This document shows, piece after piece, positions 1 through 7,303 of a stretch of 28,489 nucleotides of DNA; within the stretch, counting starts at the first letter, position 1; every line of letters starts with the position of its first letter. Source of the DNA: a virus. The stretch is taken from positions 1 through 28,489 of the IMG/VR virus record IMGVR_UViG_3300032287_000815; one strand, written 5' to 3'. The notes beneath the pieces are model-generated. The model searched no databases and had not been told where the DNA came from. It worked only from the letters and a program-made list of their open reading frames with translations. A program made the position numbers and the translations under genes.

Positions 1-83
1 GATCTCTCGCTTGCTACGAACATCGCTTCTTGGATGATCTCTGGTAGTAAGTCGTTTAGTGTTGTGGTTGTTGAACCTGCCAT
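1..83 (-). CDS. Major capsid protein, N-terminal fragment
   Basis: This is the first 27 codons of a gene that runs off the left end of the window. The start is ATG at 83-81, preceded by a strong AAGGAGA ribosome binding site at about 91-97. The peptide begins MAGSTTTTLNDLLPEIIQEA and continues with MFVASER. Starts of this kind (Thr-rich leader, then LPEI.QEAMF.ASER) are typical of phage major capsid proteins. The position directly after portal and scaffold fits the usual portal-scaffold-capsid order. Only the N terminus is visible, so the fold family cannot be shown; the call rests on context and the leader. Confidence 0.7.
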   Translation of the reverse strand, partial: MAGSTTTTLNDLLPEIIQEAMFVASER

Positions 84-105
84 AATATATTCTCCTTAAT
101 GAATT

Positions 106-777
106 TTAGGCTAATCCTGCTGTCTTGCGATAGTCAGCATAGATTTTTCTGTGCTCAGGATTTTTCATATCCAGTTTACTAATGTCTAACTTCTTAGTAG
201 TGTTTGCTGTGACATTGCTTTTAGTATTAGTTGTGGCAGGTGCTGCCGACACAAAATGCGGATTGCTTTGCAGCCATGACTGAACAAAACTATCCACACT
301 TACGGGTTTACCGCTGTCATCATAGCGAACAGAACCCTTTTCATCTAATACTTCAACTTCACCTTCTGGACTAAGTCTAACTTGATTACGAATCAATGCT
401 TTAACTTGTTCCGGATTAACCGCACGATAACGAGCGGCTGCATCTACTATAGGAGTTTCAACTTTGAAACTTTCTATTACTCTATCCCTCTTTTGAATTT
501 CTGCGTCCTTCTTGGCTGCTAATTCTTGTATAACACGATCAAACTCTCCACGCTTTAGTTGTTGCTCTTGTTGAATCTTTTGATGCTGACTAACAATTTC
601 TCGTAGTTGCTCTGGATCACCAAGTTCTTCATACTTGCTTGAGTATTTCTTTTCTAGTTGACTTTTGGTCTTTGCTAGAATAGCATTTACTTCTGCTTGC
701 GTAAAAGTCTTTTCTGTTGCCTGAGTTTCATTGGAAGGCTCAGTTCCTTCATTGTTGCCAATATTTTGTTCGGTCAT
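106..777 (-). CDS. Capsid scaffolding protein
   Basis: A 223-residue, highly charged protein lying between portal and capsid genes, the usual place for a scaffold. The N-terminal 30 residues are acidic and Thr/Glu-rich. Residues about 35-100 are Gln/Lys/Glu-rich with heptad-like spacing and should form a coiled coil. A middle part (about 110-165) contains the NPEQVKALI region, and the basic C terminus (NPEHRKIYADYRKTAG) would suit contact with the shell. Length and composition match DUF4355-like phage scaffold proteins. The scaffold would assemble inside the prohead and leave before or during packaging. No protease motif is seen. A hairpin-poor 76-bp gap separates it from portal. Confidence 0.7.
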   Translation of the reverse strand: MTEQNIGNNEGTEPSNETQATEKTFTQAEVNAILAKTKSQLEKKYSSKYEELGDPEQLREIVSQHQKIQQEQQLKRGEFDRVIQELAAKKDAEIQKRDRVIESFKVETPIVDAAARYRAVNPEQVKALIRNQVRLSPEGEVEVLDEKGSVRYDDSGKPVSVDSFVQSWLQSNPHFVSAAPATTNTKSNVTANTTKKLDISKLDMKNPEHRKIYADYRKTAGLA

Positions 778-853
778 TGTATCCGCGCCTCTTTCTAGAG
801 TTAAAGTTTTGAGAATAATTTCTCGTATTGTATTTATATAAATTTATTCAAAT

Positions 854-2425
854 TTATTCAGCAATTGGCTCCCAAGCCTTACACCAGTATGTGGCTCTAA
901 CAGGAGCATTGTTAAATCTAGTGCATAAGCCTTCTAAATAATAACCACAGTTTTTGCAGTTTTCACTGCCTGTTGCGAGATCATATGCTTCTGGTAAGTC
1001 TGGACTAATTGGCTTGCCATCAGGATAAACATAGCGTATTTCTTCTTCATCTGGTGGTGCTACGCCTTCTTGTTCAGCATATTCTTCATCAAGTTCGTGC
1101 TCTGTGCTTTCAATGTCAATGGTTTCCATTACAGCATTTTCAATCAATGCTCGTTTAACTGGATCTTGAACAATTTCACTAGCAGTCTTAAGTTGGCTTA
1201 GTTCATTGTCTGTATTGTGTAGTGCAAAGTTATCTGGATATTCTATTTCACCATCCCAAGTTGCACCCATGTATGTGTAAATGATAGTCCAAATTTGTTC
1301 TTCGGCTAATTGTAAGTTATCAGCAATGCTTGACAAACGTGCATTTAATAATTGGAATTCTGTTTCAATGGCAATACCTGACATTTCACGAGTTTCTGTT
1401 ACGCGAACTGCGCCAACATTACCCATTGAATCAATCATCTTTTTACGATTGTTAATACTGTTGTAAATCTTATCAATCTGTCCACCTTCAAACTGTAAAA
1501 CATATGGCTTTAAGTTTGCATCAAGGTTTTCTTCCATTGTAATAACTTGACCAGCAGCCGCACCTTGTGCGTTTGTGCCTGCTGTGGCTACTAATGAAGG
1601 GTGAGTATCTAAACGAATTGAATCATAGACTTCTGCTAGTTCATTGTAAATCATACGCTGTTGATCAGCAATGTCATCAATCAAACTATTACCTAATCCA
1701 CGAACAGGACTGCGTTCAGCATAAGCACAGACAAATGGTAGATAGCCTAGGCCGTTAGGTTCTACTTCCATGTCCAGGACACGTTCTTGTTGTGTATCAG
1801 CACGATAAGTTGTAATTGTTTCTGTGGTCCATTCTTTGACAATGGTTTCAGTGCCATTGACTTCTTCAACATACTTGATATAATCTAATTGATAACCACC
1901 ATTAGGTTGTCTTGCCCAACGCCAGTCTGTAACTGCAAGTGGATTATACATTGACAAGTAAGGTCTGGCACCTAAGGCTTGTTCATCTGCCATGGTAATC
2001 GCACCTACATCAGGCTTGGCTACGCAGATCCACATGTGACCAAATACTGATGTCCATGTTGCTACATCTTTCATAAACGCATCTAAACTGCGTCCATCTA
2101 AGTCTGCATCTTCTAGGATGTCTTCTATAGTAAAGTTATTTTCTAAACTGCCAAACTCTCTATGAGGCTTTTCTCTAAACAAGAAACTGATATACAATGA
2201 AATAAGACTTTTACATTGATTATCTAATGGACAGTTGTTTAGTCTTGCACTATATTCTGCATCGCTTTCTAATGCGTAACGCTGTAAGTAAGCGCCTTCA
2301 CGATAGGCTTGTCCGCCTGTATAACTATCTAATAAGAACTTCCAGCGTAGTTGATTACGGCTGTAAGTTGTATTTCCACTTGTTGCCTGTAAATAGGCAT
2401 TTTGAAATGTCTGTAATTCTGCCAT
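854..2425 (-). CDS. Portal protein (DUF4055-like) with C-terminal Cys4 motif
   Basis: A 523-residue protein directly downstream of large terminase, the canonical portal position. The portal forms the dodecameric ring at one capsid vertex through which DNA is pumped. The body (about 1-450) has features of the DUF4055-type portal family: an early NQLRWKFLLDSYTGG segment, LISLYISFLFREKP, and a long helical stem region around 250-380 (DDIADQQRMIYNELAEVYDS; SGIAIETEFQLLNARLSSIA). Residues 450-485 are acidic. The last 35 residues are unusual: C490-x2-C493-x7-C501-x13-C515, ending YWCKAWEP. This resembles the cluster-binding pattern of high-potential iron-sulfur proteins and of short Cys4 tails seen on some phage structural proteins. 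Portal is confident; a metal or Fe-S centre is inference. Confidence 0.85.
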   Translation of the reverse strand: MAELQTFQNAYLQATSGNTTYSRNQLRWKFLLDSYTGGQAYREGAYLQRYALESDAEYSARLNNCPLDNQCKSLISLYISFLFREKPHREFGSLENNFTIEDILEDADLDGRSLDAFMKDVATWTSVFGHMWICVAKPDVGAITMADEQALGARPYLSMYNPLAVTDWRWARQPNGGYQLDYIKYVEEVNGTETIVKEWTTETITTYRADTQQERVLDMEVEPNGLGYLPFVCAYAERSPVRGLGNSLIDDIADQQRMIYNELAEVYDSIRLDTHPSLVATAGTNAQGAAAGQVITMEENLDANLKPYVLQFEGGQIDKIYNSINNRKKMIDSMGNVGAVRVTETREMSGIAIETEFQLLNARLSSIADNLQLAEEQIWTIIYTYMGATWDGEIEYPDNFALHNTDNELSQLKTASEIVQDPVKRALIENAVMETIDIESTEHELDEEYAEQEGVAPPDEEEIRYVYPDGKPISPDLPEAYDLATGSENCKNCGYYLEGLCTRFNNAPVRATYWCKAWEPIAE

Positions 2426-2453
2426 TGTTTAGGCTCCAATATAAGTAATGTAT

Positions 2454-3683
2454 TTATGCCAAAGCGTGACCGAATCTTTTCGGCGCAATTGGCTCGTGCT
2501 CTTTGTTGATAGGGAATAAGAACTGTATAGCGTAGGTCAACGCATCAAACATGTGGTCAAATCCACTATCCTTGTCTGGAATCTGTGTTCCTTCTTTATA
2601 ACAAAACTGTTGCAAACTTTTAATAGTATGTTTGCACTTTGGATCTACATAGAATCTAGTTGTGTTATTGTCGCGCAAAAAGAACAAACTATTTGCCGCA
2701 TTGATCCTATCTTTGACCTGCGGGTGTTGTCTATGATATCTAACGGTAAATCCAGCATTTTCTAATAGTTTAATGTCAGTGTTTCCATTTGCACTTGTTT
2801 TGCGTTGAACGCCTGCTGGATCTGGAAATATCTGTATAGGATTTCTAGGATATCTATTACGGATCTCATCAATTAGTTCATTAGTATTACTACTATAGAG
2901 AACAATTTCATCTATACAATGTAATCCATCTCGGGTGCGTCGCATTACTGTGCATGACATTGGATTAACGTTGAAGTCAGTGCCTAAGATCAATGTTTCT
3001 GTTGGGCTTATAGGATCTGCAGGCTTAATGTTATGTGTGCCAAATGCGTAAGCAATGATACCTGAGAAGTTTTCAAAAGTAGCAAGAAACTCTTGACTGA
3101 ATGTTCTAGCATCTAAGTCTTCACGGGCTTGAGCAACTTCTTCTTCAGGAACATTGCCACCATCAATTGTTGTAAATTGAAAACTCATCCAGTTGCTTAA
3201 TCTAGTATAATTGTCATACAAATCTTTGAACCAGTTCATACCTTTTGGTGTGCCTAAGAATAGCGCATGTCCACCTGTGTCTGCTAATGTTGGGCGTAAT
3301 ACTTCATACCACGCTTCTTTGTCAATGTCTGCTGCCTCATCCAAACAGATAAAATTTAATCCTACTCCACGTAAACTGTCATAATTGTCAGCACCACGCA
3401 AACTTATTTCACTGCCATTAACTAGTTCTAATGTTAAGTCTTGCTCATTGACTTTCTTTACCCAGTTTAGATTAATAAGTTTCTTTTTAATTTTCTTCCA
3501 CAAAATCTGTTTAGCCATGCGATAGGTTGGCGCAACATACCAAACACGCTGATCTGGCTTTGAGGCATATTTGGCAAGTTCTCGTAGTGCTAGATGTGTC
3601 TTACCAAATCTACGACCGCAGACTGCTACGCGAAAACGCATAGGACAATCTGCAATCATGCGTTGTGCTTTACTTAAAGCCAT
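2454..3683 (-). CDS. terL: Terminase large subunit
   Basis: A 409-residue DNA-packaging motor with both expected domains. The N-terminal ATPase has Walker A GRRFGKT at residues 23-29, the adenine-side YVAPTYRMA segment at about 49-57, Walker B FICLDEA at 111-117 with catalytic Glu116, and coupling motif FLGTPKG at 142-148. The C-terminal RNase H-like nuclease has acidic residues in GTDFN (Asp236), IFPDPA (Asp288) and DHMFDALTYA (Asp377/Asp380). The length is at the short end for the family but no motif is missing. The start ATG overlaps the stop of the methyltransferase gene by one base (TAATG), so translation is probably coupled. It works with the small subunit encoded two genes upstream. 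Confidence 0.95.
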   Translation of the reverse strand: MALSKAQRMIADCPMRFRVAVCGRRFGKTHLALRELAKYASKPDQRVWYVAPTYRMAKQILWKKIKKKLINLNWVKKVNEQDLTLELVNGSEISLRGADNYDSLRGVGLNFICLDEAADIDKEAWYEVLRPTLADTGGHALFLGTPKGMNWFKDLYDNYTRLSNWMSFQFTTIDGGNVPEEEVAQAREDLDARTFSQEFLATFENFSGIIAYAFGTHNIKPADPISPTETLILGTDFNVNPMSCTVMRRTRDGLHCIDEIVLYSSNTNELIDEIRNRYPRNPIQIFPDPAGVQRKTSANGNTDIKLLENAGFTVRYHRQHPQVKDRINAANSLFFLRDNNTTRFYVDPKCKHTIKSLQQFCYKEGTQIPDKDSGFDHMFDALTYAIQFLFPINKEHEPIAPKRFGHALA

Positions 3684-4513
3684 TAGACAAATAGTTCCTT
3701 AAACGCTGTTTCTTCTTTGTTCCACGCTTCAATGCGAGTCTTGGCTATTTCTACATACTTTGGATCAAGTTCTATGCCCACATACTCACAGTCTAATTCC
3801 ACTGCGGCACAGCCTGTTGATCCTGATCCGTTGAATGGATCTAATACACGACCCCCTGGAGGTGTAACTAACTTAATCAAATACTTCATCAACGCTATTG
3901 GTTTGACTGTGGGATGATTATTGCCAACATTACCTGTTCTAGCATCTAATCCAACTGCGTATCTTTTACCTGAATCATCAAAAGCACCTTGTTGCTTGCC
4001 AAACATTGCAGGAGGTATTTCATGTCCAATATGTCTTTCTTTAGAACTAACTTTGGGATTATAGAAATACTTTTGATATGGTTGTTCTATATCACCTAAA
4101 ACATTACTGGGATATCTTCCATTTACAGTAGTATCTGTAATGTTTAGATAAGTTTTACCTGCTTTCTTAGCCATACATATAGGTTCGTGTTGTGGCTTTA
4201 AGTGTGTAGTGCTTTTAGGAAATCCATTACTTTGTAACCACATTATTTGATCACGGATCTCAAAGCCTGCTTGCTCTAGAGTAATAGCAAGATGATGATA
4301 TGTTCTGGCTGCACTAAACGCTAATATATGTCCTCCAGGCTTTAACACTCTTAAACACTCTTGATATGTTTCTAGTGCTCCTGTGTTTGCATCCCAACTT
4401 TTACCTAAAAAGTCAATGCCGTAGGGCGGATCTGTGACAACGCTGTCAAAGTGATTATCGGGGAATGCCTTAAGGACATCTATATTATTACCTTGTAAAA
4501 CTTGATATTTCAT
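3683..4513 (-). CDS. DNA adenine/cytosine-N4 methyltransferase, beta class
   Basis: A 276-residue S-adenosylmethionine-dependent DNA methyltransferase of the N6-adenine/N4-cytosine type (PF01555-like). Catalytic motif IV DPPYG is at residues 28-32. HPTVKP at 200-205 and the SAM-binding motif I DPFNGSGST at 225-233, followed by GIELD at 246-250, lie near the C terminus. The order motif IV then motif I marks the beta class. No restriction enzyme is next to it, so it looks like an orphan enzyme, probably for protection against host restriction or for marking phage DNA. The recognition site cannot be read from sequence. It sits between small and large terminase genes, overlapping both (ATGA upstream, TAATG downstream), so it is made together with the packaging machinery. 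Confidence 0.92.
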   Translation of the reverse strand: MKYQVLQGNNIDVLKAFPDNHFDSVVTDPPYGIDFLGKSWDANTGALETYQECLRVLKPGGHILAFSAARTYHHLAITLEQAGFEIRDQIMWLQSNGFPKSTTHLKPQHEPICMAKKAGKTYLNITDTTVNGRYPSNVLGDIEQPYQKYFYNPKVSSKERHIGHEIPPAMFGKQQGAFDDSGKRYAVGLDARTGNVGNNHPTVKPIALMKYLIKLVTPPGGRVLDPFNGSGSTGCAAVELDCEYVGIELDPKYVEIAKTRIEAWNKEETAFKELFV

Positions 4514-4941
4514 TCTTTAATCGTTTCATATTCTTCACGCATGTCATCCAGTTGTTCTTCACTGGGTTTATCATCTTCATCATCAGTAAACGGCAATATT
4601 TTTGAATTATCTGTGCTCATACCATTGTCGCTCATGCCCAGCATGTTCTTTGCTAAGAAGATTTGAACTGCGGCATTTAAGTTAACACAAGCATTTTTCA
4701 GCATTGCTCTGCGTAGTGAAATCTTCAGGTTTTCTCTACCTTTTACTAAATTATCCGTGAAGTTGTATCTTAATGTATCTTCTTTAATACCAAACCAGTT
4801 AGCAATATCTCTGTCAGTGCAGCCTATTGCTGCCAAATCTTCAACTTCTTCAGGAGGCACTACAACATTGTTGCGGCCCACTAACTTGCCTTCAACAATC
4901 TTTGATCCCCATTTGCTGTCTGGTTTTGGTCCTGGCTTCAC
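4510..4941 (-). CDS. terS: Terminase small subunit
   Basis: A 143-residue protein with an N-terminal basic segment (KPGPKPDSKWGSK), a helix-turn-helix at about residues 33-58 (EDLAAIGCTDRDIANWFGIK), and a middle helical region (GRENLKISLRRAMLKNA, then VQIFLAKNMLGMSD) that is the usual signature of phage small terminases, where the LRRA and AKNxLGxxD segments form the oligomerisation core. The tail (about 118-143) is very acidic. The protein recognises the packaging site and loads the large subunit. Its stop overlaps the methyltransferase start (ATGA), and its start overlaps the stop of the preceding small gene. Length is normal for the family. Confidence 0.85.
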   Translation of the reverse strand: MKPGPKPDSKWGSKIVEGKLVGRNNVVVPPEEVEDLAAIGCTDRDIANWFGIKEDTLRYNFTDNLVKGRENLKISLRRAMLKNACVNLNAAVQIFLAKNMLGMSDNGMSTDNSKILPFTDDEDDKPSEEQLDDMREEYETIKE

Positions 4942-5153
4942 AATATATCCCTTAATCTTTTTAATTCTTCGTGTGTTAAGAACATTTCAAAACTGTGATC
5001 ATAAATGCTTTGACTAGTAAACTTTATGTGCCAACATTTTGTTGCTTCAACCCAAGTTTTATTAAGTCTTAGTTTATAATCTTCGTTGTTGATTATATCC
5101 CACGATTCTTTTGGTGCTCCTTGACTATACACCATAAACTGGCCTTGTCTCAT
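4938..5153 (-). CDS. Small phage protein, unknown
   Basis: A 71-residue protein with an AAGGATTAAAT ribosome binding site just upstream of its ATG. The stop overlaps the small terminase start by four bases (ATGA), so it is part of the packaging operon. It contains several aromatic residues (WDIINNED, TWVEATKCWHIKF) and a short C-terminal helix (THEELKRLRDIL). No membrane segment, signal peptide or known motif is seen. I do not recognise the family. Confidence 0.7.
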   Translation of the reverse strand: MRQGQFMVYSQGAPKESWDIINNEDYKLRLNKTWVEATKCWHIKFTSQSIYDHSFEMFLTHEELKRLRDIL

Positions 5154-5167
5154 ATTTAATCCTTTTT

Positions 5168-5431
5168 TTATAAAATCTTTTTAACTGTGAACTCATCAGT
5201 AAAGAATAATTCATTTAATTTCTTTGCTAAGTTCTCTGCTGGATTGACTGTGGTATAAGTTGTTTTGTTATACTTCTTAAACTCACCCTGTGCATTCCAA
5301 TATTTGTGTTTGACATTTATGGGCTGATCTTGATATAACACAGTATACAAACTTTCAGCATTTAATATTTCAATGCCATGAAAATCATCTATTTGAGTTG
5401 ATAATATAGTTGTTGCTGGTGGACGGGCCAT
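5168..5431 (-). CDS. Small phage protein, unknown
   Basis: An 87-residue protein between two other short genes upstream of small terminase. The ATG follows the stop of the previous gene by one base (TAATATG), which implies coupled translation. It is Lys- and Thr-rich with a mixed alpha/beta look (YTVLYQDQPINVKHKYW; AENLAKKLNELF). No motif was recognised. Its conserved place in the operon says only that it is co-expressed with packaging genes. Confidence 0.65.
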   Translation of the reverse strand: MARPPATTILSTQIDDFHGIEILNAESLYTVLYQDQPINVKHKYWNAQGEFKKYNKTTYTTVNPAENLAKKLNELFFTDEFTVKKIL

Positions 5432-5432
5432 A

Positions 5433-5642
5433 TTATACCCTTGTTACCAATGTTGTTAGTTCTGGCATGGCTAGTTTTGCTAACAACCAATTTTGTTCCT
5501 CCCAGTATATTGTGTAATATTCAAAATTAAAATCAAAGCGCATATATCTGGCAAATCTCTTTGAGACTTCTTTTAAGTTATGTTCAGTGTCTTCATCCAT
5601 TTCAGCAAATCTATACTGACTTATACGAGTTTCTACAATCAT
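5433..5642 (-). CDS. Small phage protein, unknown
   Basis: A 69-residue protein whose ATG overlaps the stop of the HNH-like gene (ATGA). It is rich in aromatic and charged residues (RYMRFDFNFEYYTIYWEEQNW) and carries no known motif, Cys pair or membrane segment. It is part of the same coupled operon. Function unknown. Confidence 0.65.
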   Translation of the reverse strand: MIVETRISQYRFAEMDEDTEHNLKEVSKRFARYMRFDFNFEYYTIYWEEQNWLLAKLAMPELTTLVTRV

Positions 5643-5980
5643 ACTAGTTTATCCGGTCTATTTGTTTCTTTTATTTCAAAATGGTGGGGATTTAAGCAGT
5701 CCTGTCGCTGACATTGCATTGTTACTCTATATGGTGTAACATCTTCTTGATTCACTGACATCCAAACTAAACGTCGTGCCTGCGTCATTTGCTGTTTGCC
5801 ATTGTTTTTCCAAGCACCCATAAGTGCTCCTGTAGGGCTCATTGAACCCTGCCATATCCAGCAATCACTGACTTTGTCAGTTTTTTTAATCTTTGACCAT
5901 AATCTATGATCATCCCAACCCCAAGGTCCATATTCAACATAACCTGGCTGTGTTTTATACCACTGTGGACATTTAGACAT
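5639..5980 (-). CDS. Degenerate HNH / His-Me finger endonuclease-like protein
   Basis: A 113-residue protein of the zinc-binding-loop His-Me finger type (I-PpoI-like). The start ATG at 5980 is preferred over a TTG at 5998 because GAGGAAG lies about 11 bases upstream. Family landmarks are C40-WIWQG, a basic RRLVW strand at 69-73, C90, and C95-LNPHHF at 95-101. In active members the RRLVW strand starts AHR and the next block reads DHxC. Here these are A68-R69-R and T87-M88-Q-C90, so the usual catalytic His is replaced by Met, while the metal-type Asn97 and the Cys/His zinc ligands remain. HNH proteins beside terminase are common and can assist end formation. This one may bind DNA without cutting it. 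Confidence 0.65.
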   Translation of the reverse strand: MSKCPQWYKTQPGYVEYGPWGWDDHRLWSKIKKTDKVSDCWIWQGSMSPTGALMGAWKNNGKQQMTQARRLVWMSVNQEDVTPYRVTMQCQRQDCLNPHHFEIKETNRPDKLV

Positions 5981-6287
5981 TGTCTTGTTCTTCCTCAAGT
6001 CGTTGTTGATATAATGCCAGTAATTCTGGATTAGTGCTTAACAAGTGCAGTATACCAGCAGCCATAGCATCTACTTGTTGTTCTGTGAGATGTAAGTTCA
6101 TAGTCAATTCAATTAAATGCACCCATTCATGTGTTAATGTTTGTAGCATAACACTGGCAGGTAAATTGGGATCAATAATAATTGTATTAGTAGTGGGATC
6201 GCATTGACCTAGATCTCCATTAAGTTCTCTGGGTTCTGCGGCTCTTATTTTCCAAAGTTGTGACATAAATTCTAAGTCCATTTCCAT
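5973..6287 (-). CDS. Small HExxH metallopeptidase-like protein
   Basis: A 104-residue protein with a zincin motif HEWVH at residues 54-58 inside the helix TLTHEWVHLIELTMNL. A downstream acidic segment (TEQQVDAMA, about 68-76) could supply the third zinc ligand, as in gluzincins and the ImmA/IrrE- or SprT-like minimal peptidases found in phages. The preceding strand NTIIIDPNLP is the usual edge strand of that fold. There is no signal peptide, so it is cytoplasmic. The first gene of the packaging operon, it has an AGGAAC ribosome binding site at about 6295-6300. Substrate unknown: it could cleave a repressor, a host protein or a head protein. Confidence 0.6.
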   Translation of the reverse strand: MEMDLEFMSQLWKIRAAEPRELNGDLGQCDPTTNTIIIDPNLPASVMLQTLTHEWVHLIELTMNLHLTEQQVDAMAAGILHLLSTNPELLALYQQRLEEEQDNV

Positions 6288-6360
6288 TTGCTTTGTTCCT
6301 GTATTTTATTTATCTTTTTTTTCTAAGAATATTTACTTAATAACTTTTTGATTACTACAA

Positions 6361-6838
6361 GAGTTAAAAGTCCTAAAGGACTTAAAACTCATCAATCACT
6401 ACGCTTGCGCTTCGTTCATTGATTTCGTTTTGCAACAAGTTTTTTTTATTTGCTATCTGTCAAAGAGCAATCATTGATTTAAGAAGAAAACAACTATCAA
6501 TATTGATTATATCACAGATAGTTGGGCCGTAAGAGCGGCTAATGTAGTGCGAGATTAAAAAAAATCTGGGCACCAAATAGTGTCTTACTGCCTTCTATCG
6601 CAATCAATATTGATAGCGGTTCTCAAAGGTTATACTTACAATGTATTACTACACGGGAGACGATTGACTATGTAACTCCCCACAATATCACTTGTGTGCT
6701 CCGGCATTCCACTTTTTATCGCAGTAAGTATAAGAACTGCGTAGTGTTCTGTTCTTTAGCCGTCATATCATAACAGAAATTTGACCGATTCTTTATGGGA
6801 TGGTTACACCCTGTGCCTAAGTTTGTTTGCCTATATTT
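6361..6838 (-). ncRNA. Candidate large structured non-coding RNA region
   Basis: The stretch 6288-6838 holds no convincing coding gene; the longest ATG-started frames are about 16-23 codons without good ribosome binding sites. It is dense in inverted repeats: a 15-bp perfect pair at 6494-6508/6602-6616, a 10-bp pair at 6630-6639/6724-6733, an 8-bp pair at 6584-6591/6721-6728 that competes with the previous one, GGGAG/CTCCC at 6655-6659/6676-6680, a hairpin at 6547-6573, GCCG/CGGC near 6525-6540, and a 30-base hairpin at 6361-6390 with a 2x2 internal loop. An extended -10 (TG-T-TATGAT) at 6767-6775 could start a minus-strand RNA. Size is similar to known ornate phage RNAs (ROOL, GOLLD) but I cannot see their signatures. 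Strand is inferred from the neighbours. Confidence 0.35.
6491..6524 (-). promoter_or_regulatory. Possible extended -10 promoter inside an inverted repeat
   Basis: On the minus strand an extended -10 (TG-A-TATAAT, 6506-6514) lies between 8-bp perfect inverted arms (6491-6498 and 6517-6524). No good -35 is seen. It could drive the HExxH-to-capsid operon starting at 6287, about 220 bases downstream, or be part of the RNA structure. Confidence 0.35.
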
Positions 6839-7303
6839 TTATTTAGTATCTTGATAAACTTTTCTTACTTGAGCCTTGTATTGTTCTCGGCGTTGGATAT
6901 CACCACCTTGAACTCTTTTTACATTATGGTGCTGTAATCGTTTTGCACGACTAATGCTGTCATTAATAAACTTTAAGTTTTGTTGACTAAGACTTTTCTT
7001 TTCACGAACTACACGACGTTCAATGTGCGCTAATTTACTAATATCGCTGGCATCAAAGTAATCCCAAATCGCCATTTTTCTCAAATCCATAAAGAACTTT
7101 ACATCATCTGGACTGGGATGAGTCATTAGCAGTTCTTCATTTAGATTGCTTTTGAATAAGAAGTCTGTGACTCTCTGTTTGTGTTTGCGTTCTTTTTTAC
7201 TGTCTGTTTTAGTAATACCCCAAGCCATACCCATAGTTCCCTGTGGGCGTTGCTCTGCTGCCTTACGCCAAGCAGGATCTTGAAATCTAGTCCATACATT
7301 CAT
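6839..7303 (-). CDS. Basic phage protein, unknown
   Basis: A 154-residue, strongly basic protein, last gene of a three-gene coupled set (its ATG overlaps the stop of the 120-residue gene). It begins MNVWTRFQDPAWRKAAEQRP and has Lys/Arg-rich segments (KKERKHKQR at about 36-44, HIERRVVREKKS, and a basic C terminus KRVQGGDIQRREQYKAQVRK). The charge suggests nucleic-acid contact, but no named domain is visible. No terminator follows; transcription would run into the structured non-coding region at 6361-6838. Confidence 0.7.
   Translation of the reverse strand: MNVWTRFQDPAWRKAAEQRPQGTMGMAWGITKTDSKKERKHKQRVTDFLFKSNLNEELLMTHPSPDDVKFFMDLRKMAIWDYFDASDISKLAHIERRVVREKKSLSQQNLKFINDSISRAKRLQHHNVKRVQGGDIQRREQYKAQVRKVYQDTK

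Noticed and set aside
785-850. Promoter or terminator between portal and scaffold genes
   Set aside because: A TTGAAT/TATAAA-like text and a 5-bp hairpin exist, but spacing and stem strength are no better than expected for AT-rich DNA.
6391-6426. Replication origin with iterons
   Set aside because: A few short AATCAATGA repeats and AT-rich DNA are present, but there are no regularly spaced iterons and no replication gene nearby.
6300-6838. tRNA, tmRNA or group I intron in the non-coding stretch
   Set aside because: GGGCACCA-like text at about 6568-6575 looked like a tRNA end, but no cloverleaf, T-loop or anticodon arm could be built; no P7/S-type intron core was found either.
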